This document shows, in pieces, positions 17,348 through 23,955 of a stretch of 34,989 bases of DNA (its first letter is position 1; each line of letters starts with the position of its first letter). Both the position numbers and the translations under genes were made by a program. The notes below the pieces were generated by a model, which saw only the letters and a list, made by a program, of their open reading frames with translations, was not told the origin of the DNA and did no database searches. The DNA comes from Calditrichia bacterium. Its GTDB lineage: Bacteria > Calditrichota > Calditrichia > Calditrichales > J004. The stretch is taken from positions 1 through 34,989 of the forward strand of contig JALTKX010000259.1 in assembly GCA_027006055.1 (NCBI GenBank), read 5' to 3'.

Positions 17348-18163
17348 TTAGCGGGCGTCCTCACCGTCGGGGGCGATAAAATTTCCGATGGCCCGCCAAT
17401 AGGCGTCGGCGTATTGCGGGGATGAGAGATTGTTGTGCCCGGCGCCTTGAATGGTGATAAACCTTTTTGGGGCGGTGATGGCATTATACAGCTTACGGCC
17501 CAGGCCGATGGGGATAACCGTGTCCGCCGTTCCGTGGATGATCAGAACGGGACAGCGCAGATGAACCGCTTTTTCAAGATTGTTAAAGGCGTTGCCTGCC
17601 AGTGGGGAGATCAGGCCCATTCCCATAACCCCGGCCTGATCCCGGGCGCTGCTGAGCGGGCTGACGAGAATTACTCCGGCCAGATTTTTATTGCGGGCGG
17701 TATGCATGGCCACGGTGCTGCCGAGGGAACGGCCCAATAAAAATATGTTACTTTCGCTAAAATTCAGGGAGTCCCGCGCGAAATCGAAGGCCGCCTTTCC
17801 GTCGCGATAGAGCCCTTCCTCGCTGGGGCGGCCGCTGCTGGCGCCGTATCCGCGGTAGCTCAGGCCCAGAACATTCACTCCCCTTTCCCGGATGTGTTGC
17901 AGGGCGGCCAGCCTGTGCCCGATGTTGCCGGCATTGCCGTGGAAGTAAATAAGAATTTTGTCCGAAGCGCTGTCGGCGAGAAAGTAGCTTTGCAGCCGTA
18001 TGCCCTTTTCCGGGAAAATAAAAAACTCTCTGACATTTTCCGGCAGGTCGCCGGGGTCGATAAGGTCCGCGGTGTCCGGGAAAAAGGCCATCCGCTCAAC
18101 CAGACCCTGACAGGCGATAAAAAAAGGCAGAAGTATCAGCAGGACTATTCCCGTTTTGTTCAT
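17348..18163 (-). CDS. Alpha/beta-hydrolase lipoprotein (BEM46/YfhR-like)
   Basis: The 271-residue product has a lipoprotein signal (FFIAC, Cys18) and an alpha/beta-hydrolase domain. YFHGNAGNIGHRL is the oxyanion-side motif typical of the BEM46/ABHD13/YfhR group. The nucleophile elbow GRSLGS carries Ser146, the acid is probably Asp in HGTADTVIP, and the His is in GAGHNNL. The substrate cannot be inferred. The ATG has AAGGGA upstream. It begins only 14 bases after the metK terminator and runs toward the prolyl oligopeptidase gene 82 bases on, so the two may be cotranscribed. Confidence 0.85.
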   Translation of the reverse strand: MNKTGIVLLILLPFFIACQGLVERMAFFPDTADLIDPGDLPENVREFFIFPEKGIRLQSYFLADSASDKILIYFHGNAGNIGHRLAALQHIRERGVNVLGLSYRGYGASSGRPSEEGLYRDGKAAFDFARDSLNFSESNIFLLGRSLGSTVAMHTARNKNLAGVILVSPLSSARDQAGVMGMGLISPLAGNAFNNLEKAVHLRCPVLIIHGTADTVIPIGLGRKLYNAITAPKRFITIQGAGHNNLSSPQYADAYWRAIGNFIAPDGEDAR

Positions 18164-18177
18164 TTTCCGTCCCTTAT

Positions 18178-18213
18178 AAAAAAAGCCTCCCCGAAAAAAA
18201 ACAGAGAGGCTTT
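18178..18213 (-). terminator. Intrinsic terminator after metK
   Basis: On the minus strand AAAGCCTC (18213-18206) pairs with GAGGCTTT (18189-18182) across a 16-base T-rich loop and runs into a tract of seven T. It lies about 14 bases after the metK stop and ends just 14 bases before the start codon of the hydrolase gene. Confidence 0.8.
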
Positions 18214-18226
18214 GGCAAAATATCCC

Positions 18227-19357
18227 TTAACCTTTTAAGGTATCCACCAGATTGGTGCTTTCCCAGCTAAAGTCTTTGTCATCGCGGCCAAAATGGCCGT
18301 ATGCCGCGGTTTTGCGGAAAATGGGACGACGCAGTTGCAGCGTTTCGATGATGCCGGCCGGGGTAAAGTCAAACAGCTTTTGAACCTTGGCGGCCAGTTC
18401 CTCGTCGCTCATTTTTCCCGTACCGAAGGTGTCCACCATCAGCGAAACAGGTTCGGCCACGCCGATGGCATAGGCCACCTGCAAACCGCAACGATCGGCC
18501 AGACCGGCGGCCACGATATTTTTGGCGATATAGCGGGCAAAGTAAGCCGCGCTGCGGTCTACCTTTGTGGGGTCCTTGCCGCTAAAGGCGCCGCCGCCGT
18601 GGCTGTAAACGCCGCCGTAGGTGTCCACGATGATCTTGCGCCCGGTCAGTCCGGCGTCGCCCTGGGGGCCGCCGATAACAAAACGGCCGGTGGGATTGAT
18701 AAAGTATTCCACCTTGTCGGAAAGCATTTCCGAGGGAATGACCTTGCGGATGACCTCTTCAATAATGGCCTCGCGCAGATCCTTTTCGCTGATCTCCTCG
18801 CCATGCTGGGTGGACACAACCACTTTTTCCACGCTGACGGGCCTGCCGTCAATATAACGCACGGCCACCTGTGCCTTGCCGTCCGGCCGCAGATGAGGGA
18901 CGGTATTGTTCTTGCGGACCTCGGCCAGGCGATGGGTTAAACGGTGGGCCAGGGCAATGGGCATGGGCATAAACTCCCGGGTTTCATTGCTGGCATAGCC
19001 AAACATCATCCCCTGGTCGCCGGCGCCGGCCTTATCCACGCCCATGGCGATATCGGGGGATTGCTGATCAATGGTGGTCATGACGGCACTGGTTTTATAA
19101 TCAAAGCCAAAAGCCGCATCCGTATAACCGATGTCCTTGATGACGCCTCGGGCGATGGAGGGGATATCCACATAGCATTCGGTGGTAATTTCACCGCCGA
19201 TCAGGGTCAGTCCCGTTGTTACAAAGGTTTCGCAAGCCACGCGGGCAAAGGCGTCCTCGCTTAACACCGCGTCCAGAACCGCGTCGGAAATCTGATCGGC
19301 GATTTTATCCGGATGGCCCTCGGTTACGGATTCGGAAGAAAAAAGAAATTCTGACAT
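18227..19357 (-). CDS. metK: S-adenosylmethionine synthetase MetK
   Basis: The 376-residue cytoplasmic enzyme makes SAM from methionine and ATP. Conserved stretches are [20 protein letters not shown] at the N-terminus, [12 protein letters not shown] (about 115-125, methionine adenosyltransferase signature 1) and [19 protein letters not shown] (about 250-270, signature 2). Length is near the family norm of 380-400. AGGAGAAC lies just upstream of the ATG. The gene follows the sugar-phosphate isomerase by 22 bases, so it probably belongs to the transcript coming from the PTS genes, and it is followed by a terminator. Confidence 0.97.
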   Translation of the reverse strand: MSEFLFSSESVTEGHPDKIADQISDAVLDAVLSEDAFARVACETFVTTGLTLIGGEITTECYVDIPSIARGVIKDIGYTDAAFGFDYKTSAVMTTIDQQSPDIAMGVDKAGAGDQGMMFGYASNETREFMPMPIALAHRLTHRLAEVRKNNTVPHLRPDGKAQVAVRYIDGRPVSVEKVVVSTQHGEEISEKDLREAIIEEVIRKVIPSEMLSDKVEYFINPTGRFVIGGPQGDAGLTGRKIIVDTYGGVYSHGGGAFSGKDPTKVDRSAAYFARYIAKNIVAAGLADRCGLQVAYAIGVAEPVSLMVDTFGTGKMSDEELAAKVQKLFDFTPAGIIETLQLRRPIFRKTAAYGHFGRDDKDFSWESTNLVDTLKG

Positions 19358-19379
19358 GTACGTTCTCCTAAAAAAAAGC

Positions 19380-20420
19380 CTAATTGGCCTGTGCTAATTG
19401 TTGTTTTAAATAGTCGATGTTGGCGATGTGCATGGGGTCTTTTTTGTTGAGCAGGGCCAGGTAGTAGCTCACCCAGTCCCCCAGAACGATAAGTGAAAAA
19501 ACCTTCTCAAACACGGTTTCGCCGGAGGAATATACTTCAATAAGTTTTACGCCGCTCTTTTTTATAACCTCGATGGTGTGGGTGATGCGCATTTTAATTC
19601 TCGGCATGGGGTTTTCATTTTCCAGAAAAACGGCCATCAGGTTATCCATGCAGGGTAGTTCCATTTCCCAACCCACAATCTCGTTATGGTTCATCTCCGG
19701 CAATACGTTGCGGAAGGCCAGCACCTTGCCGTTTTCGTGCAGTTGGTTTTGCCAGCGGCGGCTGATGGTTTGCAGAAAGGGCGAGGAGGAGTAGAGCACG
19801 GGAATGTGATGATGCAGGGTTTTGGCCAGCTCCAGGGCCAAAATGTGTCCGTCGTGCCGGGTGGCGTCATGCTTGCCTGTTTCATCTTTGACAAAAGTGC
19901 CCAGCGAGGAAAGGTCTTCCTGATAATCATCGATTAAATTGTTGCGCCCAAGGGTATGGTACAGGGAAAAAAACATAAAGCCCAGGGCCATGCGCGGGGG
20001 ATAGCCCGCCGGCAGGGTGATAAGCGGCCAGCCGTTTTCCGCGGCCCGTTTGCTCAGCGTGCCCCCGGAGGATATCACCAGCACCTGCGCGCCGTTGCCG
20101 GTAACGTCATCCACGGCGCTCAGCACTTCCTCCGTGTTACCGGAATAGCTGCAGGCCACAACCAGGCTGTTGCCGTTGGCAAAGGCCGGCGCGTGATAGG
20201 TACGATGAACCGTCATGGGCACATGCAACTGCTTGAACAGGGTATCCTTAAGCAGGTCGCCGGCGATGGCCGAGCCGCCCATGCCCAGGTAAACGATGTT
20301 TTGTATGTTTTCGGTATTTAGGGAAACCCCGGCGCTGTCGCTGAGTTTTTTACCGGCGTCAATTTGAGTGTAAAAGTCGGTCAGATACTTTTTGAAATTG
20401 CTTTTATCAGGTGAATACAT
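19380..20420 (-). CDS. Bifunctional phosphoglucose/phosphomannose isomerase (SIS domain)
   Basis: The 346-residue protein has two SIS-type halves. [14 protein letters not shown] (from about residue 50) and [14 protein letters not shown] (about 90-103) are sugar-phosphate-binding loops. [12 protein letters not shown] is typical of the PGI/PMI family first described in archaea. It should interconvert glucose-6-P, fructose-6-P and mannose-6-P in the cytoplasm. That fits its place 11 bases after Enzyme I of a mannose-family PTS. GGAG lies upstream of the ATG. It ends in TAG. Confidence 0.88.
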   Translation of the reverse strand: MYSPDKSNFKKYLTDFYTQIDAGKKLSDSAGVSLNTENIQNIVYLGMGGSAIAGDLLKDTLFKQLHVPMTVHRTYHAPAFANGNSLVVACSYSGNTEEVLSAVDDVTGNGAQVLVISSGGTLSKRAAENGWPLITLPAGYPPRMALGFMFFSLYHTLGRNNLIDDYQEDLSSLGTFVKDETGKHDATRHDGHILALELAKTLHHHIPVLYSSSPFLQTISRRWQNQLHENGKVLAFRNVLPEMNHNEIVGWEMELPCMDNLMAVFLENENPMPRIKMRITHTIEVIKKSGVKLIEVYSSGETVFEKVFSLIVLGDWVSYYLALLNKKDPMHIANIDYLKQQLAQAN

Positions 20421-20431
20421 TTCTGCGCTCC

Positions 20432-22183
20432 TTACTTTAAGGTATGTAGGTCTGGCACGTTATTTTGCAGGAAGCCTTCGCACAGCTCCTCGATTTCACT
20501 GGCCCTGAACATCGTTTCGGCCCTGTTAAAAAGATTTTGGCACTCCTTTAAATTTACGGAATGGATTATTTTTTTCACAATGTAAAAATTAACCGGCGCC
20601 ACGCTGAACCGGCGGAGCCCCATGCCCAGCAGCAGGGGAATGGCCCTGGGTTCGGCGGCAAACTCTCCGCATACGGAAAGCGGTTTCCCCGTTTCCTCGG
20701 CGGCGCGGATGGTATGCAGGATCATTTTAAGCACGGCCGGTTCAAAAGGGTTGTAGCGGTCGGCAATACGGTTGTTGGTACGATCCACGGCCAGGGTATA
20801 TTGGGTAAGATCGTTACTGCCTATGCTGAGAAAATCGGCATAGCGGGCCAATGCCGTTGCGGTTACGGCGGCGGCCGGCGTTTCGATCATTATGCCCAGT
20901 TCCACGCTGTCGCCCGTTTCCACGCTGTTCAGGCGCAATTCCTGACGGGTTTCGTTAAACAGCTCCTTTACATGGAGTATCTCATCCACGGTGTTGATCA
21001 TGGGAATAAGGATTTTAAGCGGGCCGTGAACCGAAGCCCTGAGCATGGCCTTTAGCTGGGTTTTAAAGATGAGGGGATTGTCCAGGCTGAAGCGGATGGC
21101 CCGCCAGCCGAGAAAGGGGTTGGGCTCGCTGTATTCGGTAACGCCTTTTAACAGCTTGTCTCCGCCCAGGTCGAAGGTGCGAATGGTGCAGGGAGCGCCC
21201 TTCAGGTTTAACAGCGTTTTTTTATAAATGCTGTATTGGCAATGCTCGTCGGGGATGTTGTCCCGTTCAAAAAGCAGCGCTTCCGTGCGGAACAGGCCCA
21301 CGCCGTCGGCGGCAAACGCATGCACGCGCGAGGCCTCATGGGCAAACTCTATGTTCAGCATCAGCTCAACGCGGATACCGTCTGCTGTTTGCGTTGGCTC
21401 CTGCCATCCGCCGGGATGGAGATGACTGATCTCCTCATATTCCTTTTGCAGGGTTTTATAGCGGGCCAGCGTCTCCGCCCGGGGGTGCAGGATCACCTTT
21501 CCGTTCCTGCCGTCCAGAATAAGGGTATCCTTATTTTTTATCAGTTGGCTGAGATTGGTGTTGTTTACCATGGAGGGAATATTCAACCCCCGGGCAAAGA
21601 TGGCGGAATGCGAGGTGTAGCCGCCCTGATCGGTAAGGATGCCCAGTAACAGGTTACGGTTAAAGTTCACCGTATCCGAGGGGGAAAGATTTTCGGCCAC
21701 AATAATGGCCGGATAGCTGAGCTGATAGTCTATTCCCCTTCCCAGCAGGGCCAGTATCCACTTTTGCCGTAAATCGATGATGTCAAAGGCCCGCTCCCGG
21801 AAAAAATTATTATCCAGATTTAGGAAATGCTCGCTTTTACGGGAGAGAACGGTATTGACGGCTATGGCCGCGTGGCAGGATTTTTCCCGGATTTCACCGA
21901 GAATCTCCTCGATCAGTACTTCATCCTGTAAAAAGGCCATCTGGCTTTCGAAAATAGCGCCGAACTTTTCGCCATGGGTAAGCTGGTTGCGTTTTAAAGC
22001 GTGGTTAAGCTGCTGCAATACCTTGTTGCGGGCCCGTTCAAGCTGTGTTTGTTCCTCGCTGCTTTTGGGGGTGCTTTTGGCAATTTGTTCCAGTTCATAA
22101 CTGTAGGGCTTAAATACAAAGGCGGCGCCGATGGCAATGCCCGGCGCGGTCACTTTTGTTTCGAAAACCAGCTCTTTGTTCAT
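20432..22183 (-). CDS. ptsI: PTS Enzyme I (phosphoenolpyruvate-protein phosphotransferase)
   Basis: The 583-residue cytoplasmic enzyme takes phosphate from PEP and passes it to HPr. It has an N-terminal HPr-binding helical region, the phosphohistidine domain with active H192 in GGYTSHSAIFARGLNIP, and a TIM-barrel PEP-binding domain with LFRTEALLF, GSNDLTQYTLAVDR and the C-terminal CGEFAAEPRA active Cys near 500. The length is close to other EI proteins (about 570-580), so it is a plain EI, not a GAF-fused PtsP. It starts 3 bases after the HPr stop. Confidence 0.97.
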   Translation of the reverse strand: MNKELVFETKVTAPGIAIGAAFVFKPYSYELEQIAKSTPKSSEEQTQLERARNKVLQQLNHALKRNQLTHGEKFGAIFESQMAFLQDEVLIEEILGEIREKSCHAAIAVNTVLSRKSEHFLNLDNNFFRERAFDIIDLRQKWILALLGRGIDYQLSYPAIIVAENLSPSDTVNFNRNLLLGILTDQGGYTSHSAIFARGLNIPSMVNNTNLSQLIKNKDTLILDGRNGKVILHPRAETLARYKTLQKEYEEISHLHPGGWQEPTQTADGIRVELMLNIEFAHEASRVHAFAADGVGLFRTEALLFERDNIPDEHCQYSIYKKTLLNLKGAPCTIRTFDLGGDKLLKGVTEYSEPNPFLGWRAIRFSLDNPLIFKTQLKAMLRASVHGPLKILIPMINTVDEILHVKELFNETRQELRLNSVETGDSVELGIMIETPAAAVTATALARYADFLSIGSNDLTQYTLAVDRTNNRIADRYNPFEPAVLKMILHTIRAAEETGKPLSVCGEFAAEPRAIPLLLGMGLRRFSVAPVNFYIVKKIIHSVNLKECQNLFNRAETMFRASEIEELCEGFLQNNVPDLHTLK

Positions 22184-22186
22184 GGA

Positions 22187-22453
22187 TTACTCTTCATGAA
22201 ATTTTTTATCAAACAACTCCTTAAGGGCGGAAAAGGCGGCTTCTTCATCCTCGCCCTCAATTTGCAGCAACACCTCGCTGCCCGGTTCCGCGGCCAGCAT
22301 CATTACCCCCATAATGCTTTTGGCGTTAACCTCCAGGCCGTCCTTAAACAGTTTTACATTGGACTTAAACTGTCCGGCTGTTTTTACCAGATGCGCCGCC
22401 GGACGGGCATGCAATCCGTGTTTGTTTAGTATGGGTAAAACTTCTTCGATCAT
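22187..22453 (-). CDS. ptsH: PTS phosphocarrier protein HPr
   Basis: The 88-residue cytoplasmic phosphocarrier shuttles phosphate from Enzyme I to EIIA proteins. The active histidine is His15 in NKHGLHARPAAH. A second canonical site is present: Ser46 in NAKSIMGVMML, the residue phosphorylated by HPr kinase in organisms that have it. The ORF track starts far upstream (172 aa), but that extension lies over EIID. ATG 22453 gives exactly HPr size and overlaps the EIID stop as ATGA. No HPr kinase gene is in this window. Confidence 0.95.
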   Translation of the reverse strand: MIEEVLPILNKHGLHARPAAHLVKTAGQFKSNVKLFKDGLEVNAKSIMGVMMLAAEPGSEVLLQIEGEDEEAAFSALKELFDKKFHEE

Positions 22454-23250
22454 ATATTTCCCGTAATTAGTTCCAGTAAAAGCGCTATCAGTATCGGTAT
22501 GGTCATGGCAAAATAGGTGCGGGCCTTTAGCACTTTTAAATAGGCCGCCGTAACAATACTCACAATAAAAATCAAAAACTCCATGGGCAACACATGCAGC
22601 GGTACCGGCGCGTTCAGTCCGGCAAGGATGCCCACGCAAAAAAGACCCAAACCCATGTAGGCCCGCTTTAAAAAACGGAAATTTTCCATTTTCAATATCC
22701 GGCAAACTTTATAGCCATCCCGGTAGCCCCGCCAAAATCCGTGGATGCGTATATAAAGATGCGGAAGGTTATATAGAATAAAGAGTAAAAGCAGTATTGT
22801 CAATTGATCTTTGGTATCATCGTACAAATAATAGCCCAATACGCCGAAGGCAAATACCGCGGGACGGATGACGCCCCAAAAAAGCTGGTCGCCCAAAGCG
22901 CCAAGCGGGCCGATAAGGGCGTTTTTAAAATGCTCTTCCTGATCCACCGAAGCCTTGCCGGCGGCGATGTCCTCCTCTAGGCGTACTATGGCCCCCAGGG
23001 CATAGGAGGCAAAATAGGGATGGGCATTAAAAAAACCGAGATGCCGGCGCAGAAAGGCATTGTAGGCGGCCGGATCGTTTTTGTATAACATGCGGGCCAG
23101 GGGGGCCAGGGCAAAACCAAAGCCCATGGAAATCATACCCTTGTAATTCCATCCGGCCTGTATAAACAGGGAACGCAGAAGAATGCTTACCTTTGCGCCA
23201 AATGAAATTCTTTTTTCCATGTGCTCCCGTTCTTGTTTCAGTGGTTTCAT
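22450..23250 (-). CDS. PTS mannose/fructose/sorbose-family IID component
   Basis: The 266-residue membrane subunit works with EIIC to translocate sugar. Family motifs are RHLGFFNAHPYFASY (about 62-76) and IGPLGALGDQLFWGVIRP (about 117-134). Hydrophobic segments follow, clustered toward the C-terminus. The first ATG (23250) is one base after the EIIC stop; a second in-frame ATG at 23220 (MEKRISFG) has GGGAG three bases upstream and gives a more usual N-terminus, so the start is uncertain. Its end overlaps ptsH by 4 bases. No EIIB or EIIA of this class is nearby. Confidence 0.9.
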   Translation of the reverse strand: MKPLKQEREHMEKRISFGAKVSILLRSLFIQAGWNYKGMISMGFGFALAPLARMLYKNDPAAYNAFLRRHLGFFNAHPYFASYALGAIVRLEEDIAAGKASVDQEEHFKNALIGPLGALGDQLFWGVIRPAVFAFGVLGYYLYDDTKDQLTILLLLFILYNLPHLYIRIHGFWRGYRDGYKVCRILKMENFRFLKRAYMGLGLFCVGILAGLNAPVPLHVLPMEFLIFIVSIVTAAYLKVLKARTYFAMTIPILIALLLELITGNI

Positions 23251-23251
23251 T

Positions 23252-23941
23252 TCAGGCGGCCATTCTTATAATGACTATTAGAACGGCGGCTATCCCGATT
23301 AATGTATAATTCTTTTTGCTGTGATAAATTCCCAAAATCATGCCGATACCCGTCCCGATAAGGGCGATCTCCACAAAACGCCAGTGGATATTAAGTACCG
23401 CCGGCACCTTCAGGTACAGCATATCCAGCAACCAGGCGCCGGATTCGATACCGGTGAAAATCAAAATCACGTTGATTACAAAGTGTCCTGTAAGCGAGGC
23501 CAGTATATACGGGCCCAGCCGCACCTTTTTATTCTCCCGTCGCAGCGATTTCAGGGCGCGGTTCATTATGTGCTCATTGCGGTAGCGGGCAAAAATATCC
23601 AGTTGACCGCCCACATAGCTAAACAATACAACCAGAAAGATGGATATCAATAACAGGAAATAACCATGTTCGGCGAATATCGCGTTATATTTAATGTACA
23701 GGATGGTGCCGATAACCGAGGCGATGTTGCCGTCCGGGATAACCGAGGCCCCTATGGGCAGGTTGCTGAGCCACAACAGCTGGACCAGCGCGCCGAAATA
23801 GACGGCTTCCTGCGTATGGCCGGTGATAAGTCCGATCAGCGTGCTGGTGAAAAGGGGCTGGGATATGTTGAACTGAAAGATATATCTCTGATCCAGACAA
23901 ATAAGGCCAAAAATTATGCTGAGGAAAAGGCTATCGCTCAA
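23252..23941 (-). CDS. PTS mannose/fructose/sorbose-family IIC component
   Basis: The 229-residue polytopic membrane subunit of a mannose-class PTS permease starts with FxxIIFGLICLDQRY. The family segment QPLFTSTLIGLITGHTQEAVYFGALVQLLWL lies at about 28-60, followed by further TM helices. It is somewhat shorter than E. coli ManY (266). The start is TTG at 23941: an in-frame stop lies just upstream (23960-23962) and the next Met is beyond residue 120, so TTG is the only start that keeps the conserved N-terminus. It begins 14 bases after the protease stop and abuts EIID. Confidence 0.88.
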   Translation of the reverse strand: MSDSLFLSIIFGLICLDQRYIFQFNISQPLFTSTLIGLITGHTQEAVYFGALVQLLWLSNLPIGASVIPDGNIASVIGTILYIKYNAIFAEHGYFLLLISIFLVVLFSYVGGQLDIFARYRNEHIMNRALKSLRRENKKVRLGPYILASLTGHFVINVILIFTGIESGAWLLDMLYLKVPAVLNIHWRFVEIALIGTGIGMILGIYHSKKNYTLIGIAAVLIVIIRMAA

Positions 23942-23955
23942 GGGTCGTCTTCTCT

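Noticed and set aside
22454-22705. N-terminal extension of HPr (172-residue track ORF)
   Set aside because: The extension overlaps EIID and resembles no HPr. The internal ATG 22453 gives the exact 88-residue HPr with His15 and Ser46 and an ATGA overlap.
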